Source: Pseudisothecium myosuroides
Taxonomy: Eukaryota > Streptophyta > Bryopsida > Hypnales > Lembophyllaceae
Length of the DNA: 64,000 bases
Assembly (NCBI GenBank): GCA_951799445.1
Contig: OX637287.1
Location: forward strand, 50,807,724 to 50,871,723
Direction: 5' to 3'
Made by a program: the position numbers and the translations under genes. Numbering within the stretch: the stretch's first letter is position 1; every line of letters begins with the position of its first letter. Positions 36,518 to 48,002 of the stretch are shown piece by piece. The notes under the pieces are model-generated. The model did not search any database. It had not been told where the DNA came from and worked only from the letters and a program-made list of their open reading frames with translations.

Positions 36518-37280
36518 GTTGGGACAACAGTATCCTTTTTTCATAGTATCCTTCCCATTGTAGTGTTTATCTTTACTCCTTAGTTTTCATGAGATTTTGC
36601 ACGAGTTGGTGCTCAATTGCTCATGTTCACCTTGACCAAGAGTTTTGAAGCACGGGAGCTCAAGACAGAAGATTGAAGATTAAACTTGATGGTGTCGTGA
36701 TGCTGCGAAGTTGGGACGAACTGCTGTAGTTTTGGTGACGTTGCAGGGCGATTGTGGCAGTGCGGCTCTTCTTCAACTTGCTTTTTTGTGTTTGTTACTA
36801 ACCTATTACTAATGTGGCTTGTTTGTTGTGTGCAGAACACTAACACTGCATTGGGCAGTCTTGCATTGTACAAGAAGGGTTCAACTCCCTTGTTAGTGAA
36901 AAAAAATTCCATTGTAAATCAAAAACTCCATTGCTCAATAAAGTTTACCTTTTCAGTACACAAATTTGTATTGCACACAACACTTGTCAATAGCACATTT
37001 TCCATTTCCCAAAAATTCGCCAATATTTGCACTTTTTCCATTGTCCCTTAGCTTTTTCAAACATTAAAAAAACCCTAAAGTAGCAATAATTCACCCCAAA
37101 ATTTGCAATATATTCGCAAATTCCCACTACTTGAAAAAAAAAGGAGACAAATTACCACCTTTTTTTGCCCATTCTTAGCTGCCCTTTTTCACACAAAAAA
37201 GAAAATTCGTGGAATTCTCTCCCCTTTCACACGGGTGTAGTTTTTCCGTGAATTACGAGGAAAGGGTTCTGGGATCGCTG

Positions 37281-37997
37281 CTCCAGAGCCCCGGGCCCGG
37301 GCCCATCCTGGCCATCCAAAAACCGAGAAAATTGTTCATCCATCCATGCACGGCCACGGTCACAGGGGTACCTACCTTTTTCAAATGCCAAGGGTGCAGG
37401 CAACCCAGCCAAGTGCCGATGTGGCCCGCCTCTTCCCAACGCACAAGGGGCGTGAACGACATTCATCCAATTATCCCACCACATCCATCCGCACGTCGCA
37501 CCACATTCATCCACGATCCCCTCTTCATTCATCCTTCCGCTCCCGTCTTCTGAGAATCACGTTTGTCCACGCTGCTCTAGAACCGCAACGCTGCCGGAGC
37601 TTCGTTTAGCTTCGTCTTCCGGGAGCTTTGTCTCGCTTGGTTTTGCTTCTGTAGTCGACCGTATTAGTGTCTTTTTCCTTTAGAATCATGAATTTTTTTG
37701 CGTTTGTTTTGCTGCGTTTTTGCCTGTTTTGTGGCTTCATTCTCAATCGTGAAACATGGTGACTATCAAGACGATCAAGGCGCGCGCTATCTTTGACAGT
37801 CGCCGCAATCCTACTGTGGAGGTTCGTGTTATTGTGTGAGAGAGGGAGGGTTTGATGTTCTAGGGTAGGTTGATGCTTGATTGTGCAATGTTTCTTCAGG
37901 TTTTGCTCTTGATTATGTACTGTTTTGTGGGTAGGATGACGCTTGATTGTGCAATGTTTCTTCAGGTTTTGCTCTTGATTATGTACTTGTTTTGTGG
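37281..37997 (+). pseudogene. Truncated enolase duplicate: promoter, leader, exon 1 and part of intron 1
   Basis: This stretch parallels 54717 to about 55535 of the intact enolase locus. It includes the long upstream region, the 5' leader and a 22-codon exon 1 at 37756-37821. That exon begins MVTIKTIKARAIFDSRRNPT, differing from the intact copy by Pro to Ala and Gly to Arg. It also includes part of intron 1 with two copies of the 66-base repeat. Nothing of exons 2-11 follows. The homology stops near 37997, about 110 bases before the start codon of the ABC1 kinase gene, so it may now act as that gene's promoter or leader. The exon-1 donor has changed from GTTGGT to GTTCGT. Confidence 0.85.
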
Positions 37998-38109
37998 GTG
38001 TGGATTGCGATTGGAATGCATTGAATTACGAGGTTTTGGCGTTTTTGAGAGGTTTTGTTCCATTGAATAAATTCTTTGCGAATTTTGGTGACCTTTTGGA
38101 ACAGAGGCA

Positions 38110-41100
38110 ATGAGGATGGCCAGACGATTGCTGGGAGTTGCCGCTGCTGCATCTGCAATTTCCGTGACGGCGGCGACGTCATATACCGGGACTCCGCCTT
38201 ACACTTATTCTATCGCGTGGAGCCCTCCATCTACTTCCCGTCCCTTACCAGATGTTTTCTCTGCTGGTCAGGGATTCATGCGGTCGTCCCGCGCAGTTTA
38301 TGCAGTGAGTGCCTTAGCTTTAATGGAGTACATTCGATGTTCAATTTTGAATTGTTGACTCAGGGTTTAGGGTTTAGGTTTTAGGTTTTATTGATGGATA
38401 TGACCACAGGATCGAAGCATTGTAGAACCAAAGATCTCAATGATGTTATCAGAAACGTTCATGGCGTTTTGTCAACCTTCCGGCTGAAGACAGTGTCAAG
38501 GATTATGGAATTGAATTAATGTATAGGTTGCTAGAGTCTTTCATGCTAGTGCACCTCTTACTTCTTGGTATATTAATAAATGAATTGCGTGATTTCTGGC
38601 TTGATTTCGTGAAGCCTAATGAGTTGGAGGGTTGGAGTTGTTCTTGCGTTGATAAAGCAAAATATTTTTGTTTGTTCTCAAGAATATGCTGCTGTCTTTG
38701 CAGTTTGCAGCAAACAGTCTGGATTACAAGATTTCCTTGCGGGGCCATGACGAGAAATCTGATGCATACTATGATGCTCGAGATAAGGTCCAATCACTGT
38801 CCACCTCACAGTATGGGATACGTGCAATTAAGATTGTAATAAACTCTTGGATGAACGCGTTACTTCCAGGAGACTTTCATGGAGTCCATTACTGGATCAT
38901 GTTCAAAGGAAGACTGCAAGAAGTACTGTATTGTCGTCCTGAGGCTGGTGTTATTGAAGTTTGTTCGATCGATTTTGAACTATAGGTGCATGAGAGAGCT
39001 GCCAAGAGGCTTCTGAGACTTTGTGAAGAGAATAGAGGTTTCTATATCAAAGCTGGGCAATTTATTGCTTCAATGCAGCAAGTTCCGAAGGAGTTTGTTT
39101 CAACACTGTCCGTTCTTCAAGATAAGGTGAATCTTTTTTTTATCCCTTCTACACAAGGCTTGAGGGAGGTCGCAAAGTGATGTTATTGGAGGAGTTTCGA
39201 GTTTATGAGGATTGTAATTACTCTTGCCTGTGCCTCTGCTTTACAAGGCTGAATGACCTTCTTATATATTCCGAGTCATTGAGCACCTTGTGATTGACAA
39301 ATCATCCCTAATGAACTGCCAGTGCATTGTAGATCCTGCTCATTGCTTGCAACAAAATCAAACTATTGGTGCAAGGAATGAGTAGTGAAGAAATTTTTAT
39401 TTGTGCAAGTGTTTATACCGAAAACTTGTATGTTTAGGGATTTTCAAAGGTACTTCCTTACTCCATCTCCTTTATAGGTTTTTATAGATACTGAAGATGT
39501 TCGGTTGTTTGCGGTCAAACGTCAAGTGTAGACAGCAAAAGAGTCCTTTTGGATTTCGAAAAATTCACTCATTGCTATGTTTTTTATTTGTGACAGGTAA
39601 GTTTCACGTCATTCAAGGACATGGAGGTGGTCTTTCTAGAGGAGTTTGGCAAAGGCGTCAAGGAGCTGTAAGTGGAATTGCGTACTGTTTACGATACCTT
39701 GTCTAGGCAATTTGGGACCAATATTTTGCTCAACCTGAAGTAGAAGCATGTACTCGAGGATTGCAATATGTGAGTTGTTCTTCAAACATGTTCAATATAC
39801 TTGGTGCGTTAGATAATTAATTCCCATGAGGTCATGCCTTTATGTGTGATTCGTGGAGTGTCCCAGGTTCGAGACGTTTGATGAGCTGCCAATTGCAGCT
39901 GCATCGCTTGCTCAGGTGCACCGTGGTGTTCTCAATAATGGTGAAGAAGTTGCTGTTAAGGTACTTCTTTAGCTCAAAATGAGGTTGTCTTATTTTCTTC
40001 TTTTTAGTAGATTTGCTTTTCCTAACATTATTCTCCCTCTTCCTCTCTTTTTCATCTTTGTTATTATTATTTTGCTAAACCATCTTATAGACTTTTACAT
40101 ATTTCGGTTGTGGGTTTTGGTTTCAGATTAGCTTCACGTTTAAATCCAATTTCCGCTTTATCTCTTGTTTCTACTGCACTCATTAGGATTTTAAGGAAGT
40201 ATAGCTACCCAAGATTCTGCATGTCAGATCCTTTTGGTTAAAATGGATATGTTGGCACTACATCTCTGCCGTTGAATTCTATGTCTTCATTGCTTGAAGT
40301 TCGTGAATACTCTGCACTTTGATTGATAACCAAATAAAACCTGTACTTGTCTGAATGCGTTTTGTATTGTGCCAGGTGCAATATCCAGGTTTGCAGAAAC
40401 AGTTTGCAAATGATATTGCTACTATGGCACTCCTTTCCAAGGCTCTCGCTTGGGTACGGATTTTCTTTTGCTGTGTTGTGAATTTGGTAGCTCTGGTGCC
40501 TTGAGTTGATAGTTTTAAGAGATCCTTTTTTTCGGCACATCATTGACGTGCGTTGTAGGAAAATTTGTCTGACCTCATTTTGAGAAGCTCAACTTACTCG
40601 TAATCTTATCAAAGGCAAATAGGGCGTGCGTCTCAGCATGCTTGGAAGCAGCTGATAGCATTTTTTGTATTGCAGATATTTCCCGATTATCAATTTGAGT
40701 GGCTAGTACCAGAATTTGAAAAGAGTTTAGTGAAAGAGCTTGGTAAGTGATCCAGAGTCACCACGCAACATCATCTTTATTTCTGTTTCGTTTTTTTCAT
40801 TTTCTTCATGTTTTCTTTTCCAACAATTTGGGTACTTTCTTGTCCATTTCTACTGTAGTAATAGCGATGCAGGTCCAGGGTTTATTTCGTCACTTTAAAT
40901 GTACAAATGTGTCGACATTGATTCTCTTATATTGTTTGGTCCAGATTTCATTCAGGAAGCAGATAATGCAGATAGAACTGCTAAAAGTTTTGCCCATAGA
41001 CAGGGCGTTCGTATTCCTCACATTTTCAGGGTAAATATCTTGTTATTTTTTAATATCTTAACCTTGTGCTCAGACCAGGTTTGGAACATGTAACAAGCTT

Positions 41101-43740
41101 GGCAATTCTTCTCTAGTTTAGTTTCGAGAACTCAGATGTCCGTTAATGCTGTTTTCTTGACTGGATTTTTGACCTCCAAAATTTTCTTCGTCAGGAACAT
41201 AGTCTGGATTCTGATTTTTCTATTGCAGGAATTATCAACAAGCAGGGTTCTGACCATGGAATTCATGGAAGGGTGCAAGGTAAGTGCTGCTGTGAGTGTA
41301 TAATGTGCTGCGATATTCTGATAATAGTGAACTCACATCTTTTTACCAATGGGCTTCGAAGGATAAAACAGAAACACCAAATCAGTCATAATTGCGGATT
41401 TCATGTTGCCAGAGTTGATGCTAAGGCGCCCAAAGCTTTGAAAACTGGGTCAGGTTTTCATTTCTGGTTTTATGTACGTGTTTAAATCTTTGGTAACGAA
41501 TACAGTATTCAGATGTTCTGTTTTAAAATGGGGAATGGACCTGAGCGTTGAAGGCGTCAATTCTAATATTCAGGACTGGAAGTATAGAGAGCTCAAAACA
41601 ATCAATAGCCTTCTTCTGTTTGTGTATATAGATGTCCGTGTTTTGTTAGGTGGTCCTATTGGAGACTAATGAAGATCAAATGTGTCGATGAAAAATGGAA
41701 ACTTTAAACTTCAGGTAGAAATTAGCTTGGAACTGATTGTTTGATCGCGGTGGTGTTTTACAGGTTGATGATATCAAAAGTCTGGAGAAAGCGGGAGTTG
41801 ATCCCAAGGAGGTAGGCTTTTGCGAATGAGTTCTATAAAAGTTCTTGATGTGCTAGACAACTATATGTTAATGTTATGAACTTTGTGATTTGCTAAGCAA
41901 GGTGTGATCCGTATTGGCTTTCCATTCAAGCTGCTAGTGTGCTCAACGGTCACTAATAGGATTCATATGACCAGGTCGCTTCTTTGCTGGTGGATATTTT
42001 TGCGGAAATGATATTTTGCCACGGATATGTGCACGGCGATCCACATCCTGGGAATCTTTTGGTGAACCGGGATCCCTCTCGCTCAGGGAAGCACAATTTT
42101 GATATAGGTTGGTGGTTCAATACGCTGTCATTCTTATGTAGGCCTCACGTTGCAGAGTCCTTTAGAATAATATTGTTCCTTCATCGTACATTCCACTTTA
42201 ATTGCCGAAAGTGGATTTTGAAACGTAAATGAGGAGGTTTGAAATGCCATATTGTGAACACAAAAGTGCAGTTTAAGGTCCATGAAAATATTGTGCATGT
42301 GATGTGATCTTAACGAGATGAATTTTCCCAGCATATGAATTTGAATTTGATGCAATTCTTGCTGTGTGGCCTTGTTTAGTGATATTAGATCACGGGCTCT
42401 ATAGAGACCTGGATGAGAAATTTCGTACAAACTTTTGCCGGTTATGGCGGGCTCTCATCCTTCTTGATGGAGAGGAAATACTAGAGACTGGGAAGAATTT
42501 AGGAGCAGGGCAATATGCTCGTTTTCTGCCTGTCATATTTACTGGTCGGGCTATAGCCAGGTATGAATGTCTCCTTTTCTGAATTAGTTAGTTTCAGGGT
42601 TTATGGTTTCAATTCTTACCCTGCTCATCTGTTGGGCTCTAACAAGGAAAAATTGGTGATTTTGATTTCATTTGCAATAAGTAACTCACACTGTTCACTG
42701 AGTTAATAATCACTCGCGAGTGTTTGTTTTGGATTTATGCAGCAAGTCGTCATTTGGTCAGATGATGACCCCAGAGGAGCAAAAGGTGCTGAAGGAGGAA
42801 GTGAGACGTTTCACTATGGGTGACGTCTCAGAATGGTTGCAAGGTCTAGATCGTGAATTTCTTATCGTGCTAAGGACAGAGTAAAGCCCATTCCTGTCCC
42901 TGTGTTTTTTCCATTTTCCTTATCATTTTTCCTTCTCTGATCTTGCCTCTGGTACCTGAGCCAGCGCTAGAGATTTCTATTATGAGCTGTTTTGTTTTAA
43001 TGATCATTATATTCCTTCCCTTGATCTGATGAACTTTTGTGCTGTTGTTTTCTCACGTATTATTCGACAGTGGCCTGGTAAGGTCTCTGGCACACAGATT
43101 AGGAGCAACCCGTAAAACCCGTCTCATGGCTTATGTCAAGAACGCTGTTACAGGCCTAGCCCTTCAACATCCTGGAGAACCGAGTATGGGCCTCTGTCTA
43201 TTTTACCATAGTAGTAGAACATTTAGAGAATTTTTGCAGATAAAGTAGAGACCTTGCCTTGTGTGATTTGTATGTGCGGAGATTGCAATTTCTTCTGATT
43301 GTGAGTTCGTTTGACAGGTTGTGTAGTATTGTCTGCGGTTCTTTGATTTGAACTCTCGAAGGTTAACAGAATGATGTTTGATTCTTATGGCAGGTCTTCA
43401 CGAACAGGGATTGTTGGCATTTACAAGAGCAAAACTTGACTACGCTCATCTACGGTTACGTCTGGGTAAATGGACCTCTCTTAACACTCCTTTAGATGTG
43501 TACATTCAGATCAGACAATTCCCGTTGAAAGAGCTTTGTTTGCTGGAGAGAATGGTTTTGTACTTCTGTTGCATTACGTAAATTCTCAGTGTGCTTGGCG
43601 GATTTCTTGCAGAGATTTTTGAACTTTTATCTGCTGCGCACAAATGGTACGGGACCCTCTCGCGTCAGGTGGCCCAGCTTTTTAGTAAACTGTCGTTGAG
43701 ACGGGATGAAATCCCAACCAGGATGTTACCTACGAGTTAG
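38110..43740 (+). CDS. ABC1-family atypical kinase (ADCK1 / AtATH9-like)
   Basis: Sixteen exons: 38110-38304, 38704-38787, 38986-39126, 39597-39667, 39867-39960, 40376-40453, 40676-40742, 40945-41030, 41229-41279, 41764-41811, 41975-42107, 42380-42560, 42743-42880, 43071-43183, 43394-43465 and 43613-43740. Phases close exactly to 559 residues. ABC1/UbiB kinase hallmarks are all present: KAGQ at about 115-118, the Ala-rich loop AAASLAQVH at 174-182, the lysine of VAVK at 195, HGDPHPGN with catalytic Asp 327 and Asn 332, and the metal-binding DHG at 353. The N-terminus ([14 protein letters not shown]) is Arg- and Ala-rich with no early acid, fitting mitochondrial targeting. The family acts in quinone or lipid metabolism of mitochondria and plastids; the substrate here is unknown. 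Similarity through the C-terminus matches Arabidopsis ATH9 from memory. Confidence 0.9.
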
Positions 43741-44770
43741 AGATTGGTGCTTTCTATAAGCGCAGGTTTAATCTCTTCTGATTCAAGCCGGTTAGAGTTG
43801 TTAATATCATTCATTTGTCATTACCCGTGGGGCATTTTATGCAGGAAAAGAATTACTCGAGAATTCCCCTCTACTCTATCCCAAATTTCATATTTCAAGT
43901 CGCATTGACACCAGATTACTTTTCAAGTGGTTTAGAGTTGTTAACACACATTCATTTCGATGATGAATCTGTAGTAGCTGTAGCTGAAAAATAAATGAAA
44001 CATGAGGCAGACATTTTTGCTTGAATTGCTTTGAATCCAAACTTCCTCATTTATGCCACGGTCGTCATTTGTCTGGATCGTATTATTTCTCGTTATTCGC
44101 TGACTCCGGACCACTCTCATAACGCAGCTAGCTACTCTTGGTCATTTGTTACCATTCAAACTCTTTGAAAGCAAATAGTCTCTCTTGAAACCATAGTTTT
44201 TAAACATTTTTACAATGAGTTTTTAAACACAATGAACAATTGTCAAAGCAATTGGATACCAATATGATCTTCAACACTTGTGAAAATAAAGTGTTTTCGA
44301 GTGAATTGAATGAAGATGGATTAACCAAGGTAAGCTAGTAAGAAAAGGAGGAAGAATTTGTAACCCATATGTGAAGCAATTTCATTTGCATACTTTGGGG
44401 TGGAATTAGCATGAGACTATTTTGAAAGTAGTCTCAATTTTCAGAAAATATTAGTAATTTCCAAAATATCTATGAATATGTAGGTGATTGGAAGAAACAC
44501 TTCTACTATTTTTTGTCACATGTTGCGTGCTGATTTCTTTTTGGGCCATAACTTTTGTGTTCAGGCTCCAGAAGAATCAAGATTTATAGGTAACCTAGTA
44601 TTCATAACCTTGGCTATTTCTTTCCATTTTTCAAAAACGTTTTACTATCCAAAAATAGCTGTCAATTTTAGATTGCACTTTCCAATTTGGAAAGCTGATA
44701 CTATTTTTAGCCCAAATAATGAATTTGGAACTAAAATTCGGAGGGGATGGTCTTCTAGTATACTAGTAGC
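43741..44770. other. 3' flank of the ABC1 kinase gene and gene-free DNA
   Basis: The first few hundred bases are presumably the 3' untranslated region. Beyond that no coding signal or repeat end is seen. The ORF at 44484-44837 runs into the small MITE that follows and resembles nothing known. Confidence 0.5.
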
Positions 44771-44851
44771 TACTCCCTTTGTTTCAAAAAAAAGACCTAT
44801 ACTTTGTATTTTACAAGGGAAACCCATGTCTTTTTAGAAACAGAGGTAGTA
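44771..44851. mobile_element. Small Stowaway-like MITE
   Basis: Tactccctttgtttc at the left pairs with gaaacagaggtagta at the right, with aaaaagac/gtcttttt extending the match. The ctccctctgtttc type of end with TA at each edge is characteristic of Stowaway (Tc1/mariner) MITEs. It is 81 bp and non-coding. Confidence 0.62.
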
Positions 44852-44877
44852 TTCAACAAAATTTTAAAAATAATTAA

Positions 44878-44948
44878 CCCTTGAAGGACCAATGGTGCAA
44901 AAAATAGTGTTGTAGAAGCTACTTGATAGCCTTATGGTCCTTTAGGGG
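44878..44948. mobile_element. TTAA-type MITE, family II, 71-bp hairpin copy
   Basis: CCCTTGAAGGACCAATGG at the left pairs with the right end, whose reverse complement is CCCCTAAAGGACCATAAGG. TTAA flanks both sides (44874-44877 and 44949-44952). It is little more than two terminal repeats. Confidence 0.65.
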
Positions 44949-44952
44949 TTAA

Positions 44953-45605
44953 TTATACATTGCATTACAAGAAAAATGAGACCTAAAGAATTTCCCCAAA
45001 TCTAGACTAACAATGGTGTAGGGCTTGCTATTTCCGACCATGGGCTGAAAATAAAATCGACTAAGGGGTCGTTTCAATATTGAGAGTCTTGTAGCCAATC
45101 AAAATGCACCACAACTGCTCCAAAAACCACACCATATTTAATCATTGTTCATCTCCTCCCTCATGAAAAGAAAACAACCTACATAGCCAGAAAGGGGCGG
45201 TGATCAGGAATAGGTTGCCACCTATAGTTACCTCACAAAAACTTGTTTCAGAAGGAAACCACACAAAGAATTTATAAATGATGGATCCTTCAAAGATGTG
45301 GGCTTCATATAAGGAGGGCAAAAGTGTTTTTATCCACCGTGTAGGAATATTAACTCCTAAAGGACCAAATAGTGTTTTTTGGCAACGTAGAATTGTACGC
45401 AGCTCACTAAGAACGGAATTTTCATTTTTCATTTTTTGAAATTTTCACATATGGCAACATGCGGTTGAGGAACAATTTTAAGGCCCAACAATTTTCGTAA
45501 CTTTTGACTACATGGTTAGAAAGTTATTGTATAATATGTAGTTCTTTTCAATCCAGGCAATTTAAGAAAATCACTTTTTCAAAGTTTGAAATTAGTTCTC
45601 TAAAA
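44953..45605. other. Gene-free stretch
   Basis: About 650 bases with no recognised gene. Ctaaaggaccaaatag near 45356 resembles the TTAA-type family II end, so decayed copies may be present. The ORF at 45142-45432 (minus) resembles no family. Confidence 0.4.
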
Positions 45606-45618
45606 TCTCTCTCTCTCA

Positions 45619-45656
<38 letters not shown>

Positions 45657-45659
45657 AAA
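45606..45659. repeat. CT/CA microsatellite
   Basis: A short (CT)n run passes into a (CA)n run with one interruption and ends in a poly-A tract. Confidence 0.9.
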
Positions 45660-45883
45660 AGATCCTATGGTTGAATTTGCTAAAAAAAAAAATATAAGTG
45701 AAGATTTTAGCTTTTTGAAGTAGTTTTGGACCTCTAAACATGAAAAAACTTTAGAGGTTAATTATAAAACCTATGGCTTGAAGAAGTCTCCTAATTTAGT
45801 TTTGACAAGTATGCCCTGTGCCATTGCCTAAACCAAAATAAAAGTAAAAATAAAATTTTAACACATTAAAACTTTGAAATTCA

Positions 45884-46300
45884 ATAACTTTCATATTTTA
45901 GTGTGCGGTTGCGTTCTTAGTACAAATAGAAAGCTCTATGCAAAAAGGAGTGCAAGGGCTTTATTTTGTGGCATTTAAGCATACAATGTAAATCTATGTT
46001 TTTTTCAAAATAAAAGATAATTTAATTCATTTTTTTAATTTAAGAAAATCCATAACTTTCACATCGTAGGTCCAAATGCCACGAAGTTAGCACAAATAGA
46101 AAGCTATATGCACAAAGGTGTGCAAGGACTTTGTTTTGTGGCATTGGACATGCAATGTAAAAGTTATATTTTTTCCAAAATAAAAGATAATTTAATTAAA
46201 TTTTTTTATTTATAAAAACTTTGAAATTCAATAACTTTCACAGCGCAGGTCCAAATGCCACGAAACAAAGTCCTTGCACCCTTCCTTGCCAAGAGTTTTC
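45884..46300. repeat. Tandem repeats of about 170 bases, three partial units
   Basis: The motif ataactttca starts units at 45884, 46052 and 46231. The first two continue with acaaatagaaagct, then a gtgcaagg block and a ctttgttttgtggcatt-like block; the third is truncated. Spacing is 168 and 179 bases. Related units occur at 47654-47950. Confidence 0.65.
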
Positions 46301-46858
46301 TAAGGTACCAAGAACGCCGCTGGACATTTCACAGTTTCTTAGATTTCAACGTATCAAACAAACAAAACAAAACAATTTACGATATAGATCGTCTTGGATT
46401 CTCCTTGCAGTCTAACAATAATTGATATGTAGGAATATTAAATGTAAAACCTATACCTAACCAAATACATATCAATTCTTGTTAGCACATGCAAGGAGAA
46501 TTCAATGCACCAAATCAAATCTTATTTGAATTCTGTAGACAAAAAATTATAAGCGGAATAAGGAGGATGAAGCTCAGTGGATGACAATTGGAGGCTCTCT
46601 CTTGTTTGAAGTTTCTAAGATTTGTAAAGAAGAGCCGTTAGGGTAGGAATTGAGAGTTTAGAATTGGATTAGAGATTGATAGGAAGGTTTTAGAGGAACA
46701 ACATTCAAAAGAGTCCAACACATTGAAGTCCCATACTTATGCCCCTCAAACAACTTGGGTAGGTCAATCCATTCTTCCTTAGTATATGAATAAAAAAATA
46801 AAAAAGATGACGTTTGCAAGAAACCTCGACACTTGCCATAAAATATTCTTCGCATGCC
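46301..46858. other. Gene-free stretch
   Basis: A gap of about 560 bases. Attctccttgcag near 46400 and ctgcaaggagaatt-like sequence near 46492 form a loose inverted pair, as do aattgatatgtaggaata and tatcaattcttg, so a hairpin element around 46385-46505 is possible. No coding signal was seen. Confidence 0.4.
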
Positions 46859-46862
46859 TTAA

Positions 46863-47473
46863 CCCCTAAATGCCCAAGGCACCAAAATCTGGTGTTGACA
46901 ATATTTTGAAGTTAAATAAAACCTAACCAAGTTGCTAGTTTTAGTAGTTTATATTTTTGAAAAATTCATTTTGAACTCTAATATGATTTTTCTATTAAAG
47001 ATTTTGTGCACGGGTGTCCATTGCAATCATGACTTTCCGTGGTGTTGAGGACTCTTGGAAATGAGCCTCAAATACACTAGATTTTGGAGAAAAATTCACA
47101 TTAGAAATTCATTTAAAAAAAATTGTAAAGTAGATTTTGAAAAGCCATAAATTGATTGAGGTTATGCATGTTAGGCCTTTTAACCTCATATTTTTTGGTG
47201 ACCAAATTTTTGGATTTGACTTGTGAATTCAAGAGGATTGAAAGACTTCAAATCACTTTTGTAGTTTAATACCCTCATGATCAAACATTATAATCTTTCA
47301 ATCCATAAGTGATATTATTGTGTTTTCTTTTCTAATGTGATCTCTAACATGTCTAGTTTGAATTTGTATGGTTACAGTTCAAAAAAAATGATACAACTTA
47401 TCAAAATGTTGACTTTTTGTTCAAATTAGAGCACATTCTTAGAAGCTCAGAAATGGCCTCAGGCATTTAGGGG
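46863..47473. mobile_element. TTAA-type MITE, family I, copy d
   Basis: The left end CCCCTAAATGCCCAAGGCAC and the right end ggcctcaggcatTTAGGGG pair as terminal repeats. Both are flanked by TTAA (46859-46862 and 47474-47477). The length of 611 bp and the interior match copy a closely (for example aatgagcctcaaatacacta and gatcaaacattataat). Confidence 0.75.
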
Positions 47474-47653
47474 TTAATAGGCTTATACTTTGTGGGCCTT
47501 GGTTTCAAACTTCAATTCCAAGTGGCACCTGATGAAGCCACTGTTTTCCTGCACAAGACAGGTTCCAAAATTATCCATACCTTAAGTTTGGCTGTTTTTT
47601 TGTTTGTTACGTTGAGATCTCTTGGACCGTACGTCCCTCGGGCGCATGCTTGG

Positions 47654-47950
47654 TACCGTCAAAAAGCCCTTGGCGAGGAGGGGTGCACGGGCTTTGTTTC
47701 ATGGTGTTCCAACCTACGATGTGAATGTTGTAGATTTTTGAGTTATTTTTGGATCTTAAAAATTACTAAATTATGCTAATTATGTATCTTTTGAACCATG
47801 TGTCAATTTGTCACATTCTTAGTACCACTGGAAAGCCCTTGGCAAGGAGGGGTGCACGGGCTTTGTTTTGTGACATTTGGACCTAGGATGTGAAAGTTAT
47901 TGAATTTTAAAGTTTTTATTGAATCAAAAAATTAGAAAAATACTTTTACT
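47654..47950. repeat. Tandem repeat, two units of about 168 bases
   Basis: Aagcccttggcgaggagggg and tgcacgggctttgttt at 47663 recur as aagcccttggcaaggagggg and tgcacgggctttgttt at 47833. The downstream parts are also similar (gatgtgaatgttgta / gatgtgaaagttatt). The units are related to those at 45884-46300 and are better preserved. Confidence 0.7.
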
Positions 47951-48002
47951 TATATTTTGACAGTGGCACCGGCACAGGGCACACTACCAGTAGTATGTAG
48001 TA

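Larger units (their letters stand above)
32117..37280 (+). mobile_element. Full-length hAT transposon with 8-bp target duplication
   Basis: The 5.16-kb element starts CAGCGATC and ends GATCGCTG, an 8-bp perfect terminal inverted repeat with weaker similarity for several more bases. It is flanked by the 8-bp direct repeat CTCCAGAG (32109-32116 and 37281-37288), the target-site length of the hAT superfamily. The empty site is visible as cctccagagccc upstream of the intact enolase gene (about 54720). It contains a degenerate transposase gene (33530-36517), a 357-bp foldback and short direct repeats near 33315-33480. Confidence 0.88.
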
